Shown: piece by piece, positions 1 through 10,643 of the stretch | Position numbering within the stretch: position 1 is the first letter of the stretch | Layout: each line of letters opens with the position of its first letter | From: Athripsodes cinereus | Lineage: Eukaryota > Arthropoda > Insecta > Trichoptera > Leptoceridae | Reading direction: 5' to 3' | Length of the DNA stretch: 64,000 nt | Assembly (NCBI GenBank): GCA_947579605.1 | Contig: OX388318.1 | Coordinates: forward strand, 24,786,098 to 24,850,097 | Translations under genes and position numbers: made by a program | The notes under the pieces: generated by a model | What the model was told of the DNA's origin: nothing | Databases searched by the model: none | The model's input: only the letters and a program-made list of their open reading frames with translations

Positions 1-272
1 TGCCACTCTGAAAAAGGTTTAAAGTGTATATCAAGAACTTCACTTTATACATATTATTTTACTATGAGTGTTTAACGTAGTTTTCGCATTTTGATGGATA
101 TTTCACACCTGCGTGAGTGAAGATATTAAGAATAGGTAATAATAACTCAACGGATGTCTTATTTGCACAACCAACAGACTGTGCCGACTCCCTATAGTAA
201 GATATGTACAGGAAAGGTTTCCTGATGCTTACGAATTGGTTTAGGTTGGTTTAGTTTCATTTAACAATGGTA

Positions 273-657
273 AAACGCTGCGTGATAGAGTGAAGAATGA
301 GGATATTAGAAGAATGAGCGGATGCAAGAAGAGTGTTGTGGACAGAATATGCGCGTGAATAAACTACGGTGGTTTGGGCATGTTGAACGAATGAACGAGG
401 TAAGAATGACAAAGAGGATATACTTATCTGAAAGAAAGGGTGTGAGGAAACGCGGGCGTCCGAGAACCACGTGGCTTGATCACGTGGATCAAATTCTCAA
501 GGACGGCCGCGTGTTGAGTAAGAGGAACCGACGTGCGTGTATGAGGAACTGTATGAATGTGGAGGAAGCGAAGGAAGTGTGTAAAGATAGATCTGTTTGG
601 CGTTCCGTTCTCTCTGCCTACCCCACTTGGGACACGGCGTGAGGGTATAGTATAGTA
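273..657 (+). mobile_element. 5'-truncated RTE-like LINE 3' end with perfect TSD
   Basis: This is the last part of a non-LTR retrotransposon. A reading frame at 322-642 encodes the tail that follows the reverse transcriptase, with the motifs RWFGHVERMN, RKRGRPRTTW and VCKDRSVW and a stop in TGA. It ends in a short-unit tail (TATAG repeats at about 645-657) rather than poly(A), as in RTE-type LINEs. An 11-bp duplication TAACAATGGTA flanks it exactly (262-272 and 658-668), so this is one target-primed, 5'-truncated insertion. It carries no RT catalytic core and cannot be functional. The clade call is by motif resemblance only. Confidence 0.8.
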
Positions 658-727
658 TAACAATGGTACTTTTACCAAGGTCTCGCACGGTTTGAAACCG
701 GAATAAAAATAAGAACAACCATCCATC

Positions 728-955
728 CATCCCATCACGACTTCTCCCACAAGTGAGGTAGCCAGTGGACTTACTGCTTTTCATTAACATGCAAGTAATT
801 CTCTCCGTGTCAATGAATGTTAAGACATTCAGGATAGGTAGCATCCCTCATCGCTGAATTGAAGGTGTCAAATGCCTTAACATGTGAAGTTTTATGAATT
901 CCTGCCTTTTACGGGGCACTCGAAAACTTACAGAAAAGAGAGAGAGAGAGATCTC
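728..955 (-). repeat. SINE-like S1 repeat, diverged copy
   Basis: Reading the minus strand, this matches the S1 family best seen at 9306-9558: a GAG-rich start, the CTCGAAAAC/GTTTTCGAG core, the TTCAGCGATG core and the terminal block with CCACAAGTGGGGTAGCCAG. It is diverged, and its (TAG)n tail is not kept. A short (GA)n run lies at about 939-952. Confidence 0.6.
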
Positions 956-1045
956 TTTTATACCCAAGACTTCGAATAAAATAATGGTTTTGAAACAGTT
1001 ATTCTTGGGATTGGTCAACAACCAGGGGCAAGGTGTACTTAAACT

Positions 1046-1621
1046 ATCTATCTATCTATCTATACAGCCACTTCTGTCCACTGCTGAACATAGGCCTCCC
1101 TCATATTTCTCCAGGCAGCTCTATCTTGTGCCTTCTGAATCCAATCACCAGCAATCCTCTTTACGTCATCTGACCATCTAGTGGGCGGTCTCCCTCTACT
1201 TCTCTTATCTTCTCGAGGTCTCCACTCCACTACCCTCTTTGTCCATCTTTGATCGGTGAATCTAGCGACATGTCCCGCCCACGCCCACTTCAGTTTTGTA
1301 ATTCTTTCAACAACGTCAGTAACTCCGGATCTTCTGCGAATTTCTGTGTTGCGTATTCTGTCTGACAGTCTTATGTGGAGCATGTCCCTTTCATGTTTGC
1401 GCTGTGCCACTCGGAGCTTCCTGACGGCCGCTTTTGTGAGCGTAAGCGTTTCTGCACCATAGGTCATGACGGGTAGCACGCACTGATCGTATAATTTGCT
1501 TTTCAAACATTGGGGGATGTCGCTAGTGAAAAACTTCTTCAGGTTACCGTAGGCTGCCCACCCAAGACATATTCTTCTCTGCAGCTCTACGGTTTGGTTA
1601 TCTCGTGAGAGTGTAATGCTA
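1046..1621 (-). mobile_element. 5'-truncated RTE-like LINE with (GATA)n tail and TSD
   Basis: On the minus strand the insert runs from about 1621 to 1046 and carries one open frame over nearly its full length. It ends in a tetranucleotide tail, seen on the plus strand as TATC repeats at 1046-1066. The duplication TGTACTTAAAC(TA) lies on both sides (1034-1046 and 1622-1634). The short-repeat tail and severe 5' truncation are typical of RTE-clade LINEs. The right-hand duplication overlaps the TSD of the neighbouring hAT-like element, which places the LINE insertion after the hAT. Confidence 0.85.
1060..1620 (-). pseudogene. RTE-like reverse transcriptase C-terminal fragment
   Basis: The frame is open from about 1620, upstream of the first ATG at 1506, to its stop at 1060. 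It encodes the end of a LINE polyprotein: the block LQRRICLGWAAYGNLKK, then KSKLYDQCVLPVMTYGAETL, which is a hallmark just after the RT palm in RTE-like LINEs, then the tail with WAWAGHVARF and RSRGRPPTRWSDD. The catalytic YADD region and the endonuclease lie upstream in full elements and are missing here. No stop or frameshift is visible, which suggests a fairly young insertion, but without the RT core the piece is inactive. Confidence 0.85.
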
Positions 1622-1632
1622 TGTACTTAAAC

Positions 1633-2178
1633 TAGTGTTGTGGAATTCTTAAGAAATAATTTTTGGAGAAATTTACCGAGAAAATTGTCGGTAAATTTCT
1701 CGAAATAGAGAATTTTCCGAGATTTTTTTTTCTTTTTTATTTAACAGCATAATAATAATAAATACTTTATTCAATCAATCAATTACAATGTACAAATGTA
1801 TAGACAATTTATCACCAATTCGGCTACAATTAATTATGGAAACAAAAAATGCTGGGTACCTAGGTACATAGAAAAAAGTGCTAATAACTGGTGAAAAATC
1901 TTGATGTTTGACACCCCACATGCCCATATTTAAGTTAAAAAAAAATTGGAGGTACATACATGGAAAAAAAGTGTTAATAACCTCTGATTTGGGCCTTAAT
2001 AAGCTCCACAAATTTTTTGGATCAATCAGGTTGGCTGCGAAGTAAACTGGGCGAAAAGTCATAATACCACTTAGAAAAATTATGGAGAGAAATTTCTCTT
2101 CCATCAGAGGAGAAATTCTCGGTGAAATTTCTCGTTCTCGAGAATTTTTTTGGAGAATTTTCTCTTCTCACATCACTA
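1633..2178. mobile_element. Non-autonomous hAT-like element, long copy
   Basis: The ends are TAGTGTTGTGG at the left and CTCACATCACTA at the right, an imperfect inverted repeat of hAT type. The 8-bp flanks are ACTTAAAC (1625-1632) and ACTTAAAA (2179-2186), matching at 7 of 8. The same sequence, internally deleted, recurs at 53615-53932 with a perfect 8-bp TSD, which confirms the ends. Both ends are rich in GAGAAATTTCTC-type palindromes that could form subterminal hairpins. No transposase is encoded. Confidence 0.8.
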
Positions 2179-2186
2179 ACTTAAAA

Positions 2187-3436
2187 TTACCTAAGTCATT
2201 GGCATCGGGACACCTATCCTATTAAAGGGAGTTTCCACGATCTGTGGGTTATGCAGGTGAGGTGTCCGTTGAATAGTATTCTTAATATTATTTTTATATT
2301 TATTACAATCATACTCATCCCGCAAGGGATGCAAGGTCCCTTGACCTTCATTTAAAAAAATAATCATACTCATCCTATGCCTCTAAATCGTCATTTTTTT
2401 CTACTTATATAAATCTTATATACTTAACTATTATTTTTACTATCGGTTTTCCAATTATACTATTACTGACTTACAACAGAGTATATGTAAGTGGACCCTT
2501 CTTCTTCTCCTCTTTGTTATTATTATTATACAAGGAGAAAGGAAAATACTTGTACCCTTCTTATATCAGCAGGAATAAAATCGCCTAATCGAAATTACAC
2601 CGCATGATTAGCTATCGGCTTATTGTCAAGTAATAATATATTTGTTATACCTACATACATGCAATGCATGGAGAAGTATTATATTTCTACCCTTATCCTT
2701 ACGAGGTTGCGGTAAATTTACCGACGACTTGTTTGCGAAAAGTTAATATTATAGATTCGTACTAATGAATCATTTGTACCTACTATCTCTGGTCCTAGTC
2801 TGATAGTACGTACTAATGATTCGTTGTGAAATATCGTTAGTATTTTTCTCAGCTTAATTTTACAACATCTTTGAATTTTACAACGGTGGATATTCCATAC
2901 GAAATGTTTGATATTCCATATACGAACAATAATTTTTATTAGTTCAGAAGAGATTGCCTTTGGGGACCATGCATCTACCTTTTCAAATTGATTACTCATT
3001 TTTTAATATAATATAAAATTTAATAAAAAAAATGTAATTTAGAGGGCGCTTTGAATTAATTATTAGAAATTATGAAAAAAGGTTTTAAATAATGAAAATA
3101 TCTCTCTCGTCTCTTTTAAATTCTGTTCAGGGATGTACAGTTTTAATTCTCTTTGGATTTAAATTACATTGTTATAGTAAATTGCTTCTAATTAGGAAGA
3201 GGGAGATTTTTCCCACCCCCCGAATTCCCTAGAACCCCGTAGATTTCCGGAAAAACGATCGTACCAACTTACGTTGATTCAAAGGCATTAAGGTACATTT
3301 GGGCATATTATAGGTATATATTTAAAAGTTAGGTCGCGTTTGCAGTAAATCAAATTTAATTGGACTAGTATTTCTTTTCGTCCATAAGATTCCTCTTTCA
3401 TCTTAAATATTTCATCATCAAGTAAAACTTCTTTCA
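2187..3436. other. No gene recognised; partial M1 repeat inside
   Basis: AT-rich sequence with no convincing coding frame. Apart from the M1 fragment at 2711-2856 I see only short T/A runs and a TATTATTATTATT run near 2515-2530. Confidence 0.5.
2711..2856. repeat. MITE-like M1 element, left-truncated copy
   Basis: It matches 51360-51465 joined to 51925-51955: a TTACCGACGACTTG-like start, TATAGATTCGTACTAATGAA, CTGATAGTACGTACTAATGA, and the right end TATTTTTCTCAG. Because it lacks the LINE found in the other copy, it serves as an empty-site reference (GTACGTACTAATGATTCG). Confidence 0.7.
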
Positions 3437-3445
3437 TAATCTACA

Positions 3446-3664
3446 TACATAAACAATTCACACAGATCGAGCTAGTCCTAAACTGAGATGAATCTTGTAT
3501 TATGGGTACTAACGCGACGATACACACATATACATGTAACACCCAGACCCAGGACAATTTGAAAAAGGTCATTCTTCACTTTACCCTGGCCGGGAATCGA
3601 ACCCGGGACCTCGTGACTCAAAGGCAAGAGCGTTACCTCCGCGCCACACCGGCCGACAACTGTT
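3446..3664 (-). mobile_element. tRNA-derived SINE
   Basis: The minus strand starts with a tRNA-like head, GGCCGGTGTGGCGCGGAG (A-box region), and has a clear B box, GGGTTCGATTCC, about 45 nt downstream: the internal Pol III promoter of tRNA-derived SINEs. A unique body and a TATG-rich 3' end follow. A likely 9-bp duplication TAATCTACA flanks it (3437-3445 and 3665-3673). Other copies lie at 24886-25133 and 28957-29212; this copy lacks about 22 bp present in those. It is not a working tRNA gene. Confidence 0.8.
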
Positions 3665-3673
3665 TAATCTACA

Positions 3674-4717
3674 GTTTAATTCGTAATAAGTAATAAAATA
3701 GAATTGTGAAGTGCTTGTTAATATTTTTTTTTACTTTTATTTTTCAAATATATTTTGGTGTTTACATACATTTTGGAAGTGTAAATGTATTTGTACGAAT
3801 GGGTTGTATTGTGTGTGCGAGATTGTGACTTTTTCTATGTTTATTTCGTATGTTTTTGCTGAGGTGCGCGCTGTTTGGATGTAAGACTGTTGGAATGTTA
3901 TTATTGCTTACATATTTGTATTTTAACATGTCTTTCATCTGTTGTTTACCATATTAAATAAATTAAATATATAAAAAAACAAAATCATTTCGTAATTATT
4001 GTGTAAATGCACACGTAGTAGAATTCCATAAGTATTGTGAATTGTCACTATTATAAGGTCATAATCAATATCTTTGATATATTTGATAAGTTTAAAGGCG
4101 TCTCTCTCACTTTTTAAATATATTAATTAATTTATATCATCACAACGACTCCCAAAACTGGTGTAGTCAGCGAACTAATTGCGTGTAGGGAACATATAAT
4201 GCATTATTCATAAGACAGCTATTAAAGTCATTTTCCCCTTTTATAGTTATATTTTTCTCCTTCCACAAAAGAAGGCGTAATGTGAAACTTCAGCACATTT
4301 TAAAGGGACATATTGATTTAATACTCAAAGAATATCTTCTTTTCAACACTCATTTTTGTATGAGAAATCACCATAATATAATTCAACAGTTGGAACGCTC
4401 ACGTCAGACAACTTCACACTTTGAAATAATATAATAAATAAATGTCAAATTGAATTAAGTATAAGGTATATCTCGATCCAGATGATTGGAAGGCGAGTGT
4501 ATGTATTCGTATTGTTCCTTCTTTGTCCGTTTCCGGTAAAGTATATATAGTATTATATCCGGTATGTGACAGGCACATAGCAACGCAGAGACAATTTGCC
4601 GCGGGGGATGAAAATATTTACCGAATGTTTACCGTCAATAAAATACCGAATCATTATATCGCAAACTTTTAACAGATCACTGAAGAGAGACTCACCTCAC
4701 ACCTAGATATCTCAGTA
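3674..4717. other. No gene recognised
   Basis: AT-rich, with no long frame and no clear repeat structure visible to me. Confidence 0.5.
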
Positions 4718-4903
4718 GGCCTAGTCAAAACACATTTAAGCGTTACGTTTCCGTTTCGTTTTCGTTCGAATGTTGACGACGTTGCGAGAACGCGTCAATT
4801 TTCGTAGCTAAAATACACAAGTAGCAACGAAAATTGACACGTTCTCGCAACGTCGTCTACATTTGAACGAAAACGTAACGCTAAAATGTGTTTTGACTAG
4901 GCC
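4718..4903. repeat. Foldback element F2
   Basis: Two long inverted arms start at GGCCTAGTCAAAACACATTT and end in the matching complement, with the CGACGTTGCGAGAACG core in both. A short AT-rich loop (about 4808-4832) separates them. It has no coding capacity and is probably a MITE; no clear TSD is visible. Confidence 0.75.
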
Positions 4904-5067
4904 CACAGAAGTCTTAGATCCCTATTTATTCACTCATTTATCTATTCAAATACAAAATGAGATCCTCATAAACAACCCCCTACCTCTCTAATAATAGATA
5001 GTACTAATTTGGATACCTGTTTATTTATATAGGTATATGATTGTGAATATAAAGATTTCTTTCTGCT

Positions 5068-5104
5068 TCTTCCGCTTGGAACACGGCGTGAGGGTGTAGA
5101 AAAG
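5068..5104 (+). repeat. Tiny LINE 3' end remnant
   Basis: The string CGCTTGGAACACGGCGTGAG matches the terminal block of the LINE at 273-657 (CACTTGGGACACGGCGTGAG). Only this 3' tip is left. Confidence 0.5.
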
Positions 5105-5340
5105 AAAGGAATTTCTCAAGATTATGTTAACGCATCAAAACTTCAATTATTTTTTTTATTATTTATGGAGATATATAGAGTTTTACCTGGAGCATAAGAA
5201 TCCAGTGGAATTTTGTTGTTTTTTTTAAGCACAACATTAATTATTTGCATTTTTCGTACGCGTTTGACATATCACAAGTACTAGGTACTGATTTTTATAG
5301 GTACGTATTACTGATTTTTTGGTTTAGTTAAAGTTAGTCT

Positions 5341-5712
5341 TGAAGCGTTTGAAATGTGGATCCACCGTAGAATGCTAAGAATATCCTGGACCGATATGAT
5401 AACGAACATTGATGTTTTACGTAGAGCCAATGTAAATAGAGAATTGTTCACCACTGTTAAACTCCGTAAAGTATCATATTTTGGCCATGTAATGAGAGGT
5501 AACAAGTACACTATACTCCAGCTCGTCATGAAGGGGAAGATCGAGGGCCGCAGAGGGGTTGGCAGAAGACAGCTCTCCTGGCTTCGAAACATTCGACAGT
5601 GGACCGGTGTCAGAACCGTAGAGGAGCTGTTTCGCGCCGCCCAGGACAGGGAAGCTTTCTCTCAAATGGTCGTCAACGTCGGGGGGACCCGGCAAGATAC
5701 ATGAAGAAGAAG
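5341..5712 (+). mobile_element. 5'-truncated LINE with (GAA)n tail and perfect TSD
   Basis: A C-terminal LINE tail is encoded at 5354-5704, with the motifs MWIHRRMLRISWTD, VSYFGHVMRG, GRRGVGRRQLSWL and FRAAQDREAF. The insert ends in GAAGAAGAA just before a perfect 11-bp duplication AAAGTTAGTCT (5330-5340 and 5713-5723). The frame is uninterrupted, but the RT core is absent. The same 3' end recurs at about 49482-49557. Confidence 0.85.
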
Positions 5713-5723
5713 AAAGTTAGTCT

Positions 5724-6519
5724 GGTGTTATTTTATGCAAAAGCGCATTTATTGAGAATTATTTCACTGTCATATAATTTATAAGTAGGAAATTCATTAA
5801 TTAAATTTTGATGCGTTCACCTTTTCTGGAGTTTTATCAAAAGTAAATATGGACTTTTTTCATCGCCTGAATCACAGACGGTGAACTGTAGTTGGCATAT
5901 TTCAATAGCTTATTTATCCATAATCCCTCACATAGCGGGTCACTTCGAGGGAATTATTTCCAAGACCTCAACTCGCATAATCTCTCTACTACTTACAGAG
6001 ATATTTAGGTGATACTAACTAATTCACTGCTACCTATTCTGTATGTATCGTCATCTACATAGCTTCAGGCACTTTTGAGGATTTAATCTACATCGTAGCT
6101 GTTCATATTATTATCAATGTTTAATTAAATCTCTTGGGAAATATGCAAAGGGAAATATTTAATCGCAAATATGCAAAGGGAAATATTTAATCTCATAAAT
6201 ATTGTAAAAATTAAGTAACATATTTTATTTTATTTCCCACAATAAAATATGATAATGAATTTCTGTAACTTTTTTAATGGTTTTCAGGGTTACTCGCGAT
6301 ACAATCTAATTACGATCTAAATTTTTTCTTGATCTTAAACCATACGATGTGCGAAGGGGCTATAGTAAAAAATACGTGCAAGTCAATCCTGCGGTAGTTG
6401 AGAATAATCGTTTTTAACATTTACGTGAGTATTATGGTTGAATTATTTAACATAATCCCTAGAATGTACAAGACATTCTTTACGGCTTACGCCTTGATTA
6501 CATAGTTACAAACAATAAT
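5724..6519. other. No gene recognised
   Basis: AT-rich. The block CAAATATGCAAAGGGAAATATTT is partly duplicated near 6135-6190. I see no coding signal. Confidence 0.45.
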
Positions 6520-7142
6520 TGCACAACACCACCATCGCATCGTATCAAATTAAAACTCAAAACAAAAATAAAATATTACTGCATCACTTCAAATTATAAA
6601 CATAAAAATTAAACACATTGTGTCACATAAACCATAGAATAAAATTACAACATATCAACAGCATCATGTCAAATCACCAAAAAAAAAAACTGTATCATAT
6701 CTAACCATAAAATAAAGCTACAATACACTGCATCACATCTAATTTGAAAATAAAAATAAAACACACTGTACTATACTATACTATACTATACCCTCACGCC
6801 GTGTCCCAAGTGGGGTAGGCAGAGAGAACGGAACGCCAAACAGATCTGTCATGTCAAATTATAGAATAAAATTACAGCACATTCATCATGTCAAATCATA
6901 AAATAAAAATAAAACATATTGAATCATATCAAACTATAAAATAAAATTACAGCACACCGCACACCACATAAAATTACAAAATAAAAAACAAAACACATCG
7001 TACCATATCAAATTATAAAATAAAATTATAACATTCCTACTGCATCATATCAAATCATAAAATAAAAACAAAACACATTGCATCATATAAAATTACAAAT
7101 TAAAACCAAAACATATCGTATCATGTCAAATTACAATACAAA
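6520..7142. repeat. Degenerate ~38-bp minisatellite
   Basis: About 14 imperfect units start with GCATCATATCAAATTATAAA or a close variant. Two unit types tend to alternate: one ends AAAATTACAACAC-like, the other AAAACAAAACACATT-like, giving an apparent 76-bp higher-order period. The array is broken at about 6771-6850 by a LINE 3' end. Confidence 0.75.
6771..6850 (-). mobile_element. LINE 3' end inserted in the minisatellite
   Basis: ACTATACTATACTATA is followed by the complement of the family end (CCCTCACGCCGTGTCCCAAG and GGCAGAGAGAACGGAACG), the same family as 273-657 on the opposite strand. Confidence 0.7.
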
Positions 7143-7463
7143 GACAAGATTAACTAAATGGGAAGAGTAGGCAAAAAAGGACAAAGTATTTATAAGATAT
7201 ATAATTAGAAGACATATCTTATAAAAATTGATAAACATCATAACAATAGTAATGTATACAATAATGTCTGTTGACCACAACCAAATTTGCTCTAATGCAA
7301 GCAAAATATTATATAATATGCCTATCTCGTGAATGCGGAAGAGTTCGGACGTGACAGGATTCGAATTTCAAGTATCCGGATAATAGATCGAAGACTATTG
7401 AAATATGAAATAAGTCCTTAGTTTTTAGAGAACATAAACTTATAGAAAGTATTGGTTCGACTA
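7143..7463. other. No gene recognised
   Basis: Short AT-rich spacer with no recognisable element. Confidence 0.4.
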
Positions 7464-7735
7464 TCCATCCATCCCATTACAGCATCTGCCACAAGCGGGG
7501 TAGCCAGCAGAACAACCCTCTGTTATAAATATGTCAGTTGTACGCAATAAACATGCAAGTCATCGTCTCCGTGCTAGTAAAATTTAAAACATTCAGAATA
7601 CGCAACATACTTCATCGCTGTACCAATTTTGTTAAATGTTTAAATACGTGATGTTTTACGAACAGGAAACACGAAAATTTTCATAAAAGAGCAGGAGACC
7701 TATTCTTTTCCGGAGATTCCATGGGATAGAAAATA
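7464..7735 (-). repeat. S1 repeat, diverged, minus copy
   Basis: The complement of the S1 end block (CCACAAGCGGGGTAGCCAGC) at the left, and a remnant of the S1 core at the right. It faces the plus copy at 7755-7990. Confidence 0.55.
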
Positions 7736-7754
7736 ATGATATTCAACTTGTTTT

Positions 7755-7990
7755 TTCCGTGAAACACCCAGCAAAGAATTGGTTTCCCACTCTCTTTTGT
7801 AAATTATCGAGTGGCCTGTTAAAGGCGAGTGTTCGAAAAATTAAACATATGTTTCATTTTCAAAACAGGGTGGGTAGCAAAAATCATCAGAGAAGGAATG
7901 GAGAGCTTGCATAATTATAACATGCAGCTGGTCTGCTGGCTACCCTACGTGTGGGATAAACCGCGATAGTGTAGTAGTAGTAATCTAGTA
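7755..7990 (+). repeat. S1 repeat, diverged, plus copy
   Basis: CCGTGAAACACCCAGCAAAG, the CGAGTGGCCTGTTAAAGGC core, the GGTCTGCTGGCTACCC block and a GTAGTAGTAGTAAT tail. With 7464-7735 it forms a head-to-head inverted pair. Confidence 0.65.
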
Positions 7991-8364
7991 GTAAACTAGA
8001 ACTAGTTCAAATTATTTTATTTGAACGACTCTTCGACGATATAACAAATATAATAAAGTATCGCCTATATTTTTTGCTCATACTTAACGCTCTAATAATC
8101 ATCTGAAATATACTGAAAATAATATAAAGATATTCTGGAAATAATAAAATTCTCCTTTTAACTTCAAATATATTGAAGTCATTTTTTATAATACTAATGG
8201 AGAAATCACTCTCTTGCGAATTGAGTTAGAATCTTATTCCTCGCTCCATTTACTCAATTTTCACTGTTATCACTTATTGATGTAAACTGTCTTGTAAAAA
8301 AATATCTACATAAAATAATAATTTGTAAAAAGTCAAATAATGTGAAATTTTATATAGATAATAG

Positions 8365-8532
8365 CGTGGTTAGATGGAAGAAATCACTTGATAGTGAAAA
8401 TCTCGCCACTGCATATCGTCCTAGTATTTTAAATTTTGTATTGTTATTATTTGCTATTTTAAATTTTGTATTGTTTTGTTATCACTATATAATGATGATA
8501 TATAATGATGATATGCAAAAAGAATAAATAAA
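8365..8532 (+). repeat. Retroposon 3' end with AATAAATAA tail
   Basis: It shares GTGGTTAGATGGAAGAAAT, ATCTCGCCACTGCA and GCAAAAAGAATAAATAAAT with 38665-38800. The AATAAA-rich terminus suggests the 3' UTR of a LINE. Confidence 0.6.
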
Positions 8533-8643
8533 TTCCGATGGTTTAAGGCACAGAAGACACATGTCTACATTTGACAATTTAGATTCAACAGGTTTTACAA
8601 CAAGATTAAGATTCTCAATTAATTAACTAATTTTAAATTAAAA

Positions 8644-8856
8644 TGAATTAAAAAAAGCACTGTACTTAGTTATCTTCCAAGTGACTTTATTGATTTTGCT
8701 TTCTAGTGTTCGGAGACCCTCGACTCCATCATCAGGCGATAACTTATTTCTAATCGCCTGATGATGGAGTCGAGAGTCTCCGAATACTAACTAGTAAGCG
8801 AAGTAAATAAAGTCACTTGGAAAATATCTATATACTGTGTTTTTTTTTTCAATTCA
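8644..8856. repeat. Foldback element F1, copy 1
   Basis: The arms are about 95 bp: ATGAATTAAAAAAAGCAC and CTTCCAAGTGACTTTATT at the left, with complements at the right. The inner arm is CTCGACTCCATCATCAGGCG. The loop is short (about 8750). The family recurs at 10122-10325. Confidence 0.8.
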
Positions 8857-9205
8857 ATGAGTGCATGCAATGCTAAGATTGCATACAATGTGTGCATGCA
8901 ATGCCATCACGATTGCAGTGCGCCTGCGCATGTCCCTTCGCCTGTCTTTCAATCAGGACCGTATTGGAACATCATAAATCAAAATCAAAAATGTAACGTA
9001 AAAATTAATAACATTTTTAATAACGGCATTTCAATATACTGTAGGTACATAATACAATACATAAGTAGCAGTCCATCTTTCTTCCTCTTCCCACCTGTTG
9101 CTATGGTAACAACAGACTGAGCAAATATAAATACCCACACTTTATACCTAGACAGGCATTAGCGGTTCTTCCCTAGAAGCGTTGATGTGGCTCAGTCCTT
9201 TTATT

Positions 9206-10042
9206 CTGTACCTTAAAGGATAAACCACGGGAGTCACATTACAATAAATGTGCAGGAGAGGCAATTATATGAATTTTCAAGTTTCAAAACATCATAACTG
9301 TCATATCCCGTGGAGCACCCGGTAAAGAATTGGTCTCCCACTCTTCTCCTTAAGTTTTCGAGTGTCCTGTAAAAGGCAGGTGTTCGAAAAAATTAAGACA
9401 TTGTACATCTTAAATTCAGCGATGAAGTTTGCCACTCATCCTGAATGTCTTGATTTTATATTGGCACGAAGAGGACAGCTTGCATGTTTCTTACATGCGG
9501 TTGGTCTGCTGGCTGCCCCACTTGTGGGATATGCCGTGATGGTATAGTAGTAGTAGTAATAACTGTCATAATATTTGGAATAATTTCATTCTGTAAAAAA
9601 ATATCTTCATTTGATAGGCTATATTTTACAGTTTAATAATAAAAATAATTATTTTATTGATAATTATAGATAAAATGGACTTCCGTGTTTTATCCTCTTA
9701 ACGATATCTGCACATACATTTGTGGCACCGACTTGAAGTAATTGTTTTAAATAGTTAGTATAAACAACGCATGTTGGACTCCTGTGATTTTGGCACTAAC
9801 AAAATTTTCTATGATTTTTTTCTCCCTGATAGAATATTATAACGTATGTGGGACTTCCGTTGATTTTCCATTAACATTAAATGGACTTCATATATTTATT
9901 ACAAATGAAAAATCATATAATCCAACAACTTTGGACTACAGTATTTTACCCACTAACATAACGTTTTGTCACCAATATATTTGCATTGTTAACTCAAAAG
10001 TGGTAAAAAGTGGACTCCCGTGGTTTATCCTCTAAGGTACAG
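9206..10042. mobile_element. Non-autonomous TIR element with TATT duplication
   Basis: The 30-bp terminal inverted repeats start CTGTACCTTA and contain GGATAAACCACGGGAGTC; they differ at one position (9206-9235 and 10013-10042). A 4-bp duplication TATT flanks them (9202-9205 and 10043-10046). Inside are further copies of the terminal motif, such as GGACTTCCGTG near 9676 and 9850 and GGACTCCTGTG near 9777, as expected for transposase-binding subterminal repeats. An S1 retroposon sits inside. No transposase is encoded; the superfamily was not identified. Confidence 0.8.
9306..9558 (+). mobile_element. S1 SINE-like retroposon, best copy, with 12-bp TSD
   Basis: It starts CCCGTGGAGCACCCGG and has the core TTTTCGAGTGTCCTGTAAAA, then TTCAGCGATGAAG and GGTCTGCTGGCTGCCCCACT, ending in a TAGTAGTAGTA tail. 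The perfect duplication ATAACTGTCATA (9294-9305 and 9559-9570) shows retroposition into the TIR element. About 250 bp, non-coding. GTGTTCGAAA resembles a weak B box, but the tRNA link is unproven. Confidence 0.8.
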
Positions 10043-10121
10043 TATTAATTCCATATGTGAGAGATATAAAGGGCACGTCACATTGAAATTGAGAAAATAG
10101 CGAATATTATCTTTTTCACTA

Positions 10122-10325
10122 GTGAATTGAAAAAAAAACACTATTTTGCTAATTACTTCCAAGTGACTTTATAAATTACGTTTATTCACAGACTCTCGAC
10201 TCTATTTTCAGGCGATTATAAGAAAAGTTATTTTTTTTCACTTTTCTCTCCGAATACTAGTAAACGTAAATAATTAAGTCACTTGGAAGTACCTAACCTA
10301 AGTTGTGTTTTTTTTTCAATTCATC
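10122..10325. repeat. Foldback element F1, copy 2
   Basis: The ends are TGAATTGAAAAAAAAACAC and its complement; TTCCAAGTGACTTTAT arms are shared with 8644-8856. The inner arm is more diverged. Confidence 0.75.
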
Positions 10326-10643
10326 TTGAGATGGACTTCCAACAAGGAAAGTTTAATTTATCGACCGACGGTTCTTGGTGGAAGTTCATATTAATAATAA
10401 TTTAAATGAAACACGATAGATATATAGTGGAATAACTAGATATCATGAATTTTTAATATTGATTATATAGATTTTTTCAATACCTACGTCTCGTGTGCTT
10501 ATATTTATTTATAAATAAAAAAAACACAGATGGTGTTAGATTTGCTTCTTTTTCTTTGCTAAGTGACATGGTGCCGACTACTAAATTAATTGTCAAGAAA
10601 ACGTAAGCAATTGTTTTTTTTAACTTTTGACTTTCAAGTTAAA

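Noticed and set aside
3590..3660. tRNA-like sequence with B box
   Set aside because: It repeats at 25060 and 29200 with a common body and tail, so it is a SINE head, not a tRNA gene.
6520..7142. Regular repeats that could look like a CRISPR array
   Set aside because: Units are contiguous and degenerate with no unique spacers, and the genome is eukaryotic.
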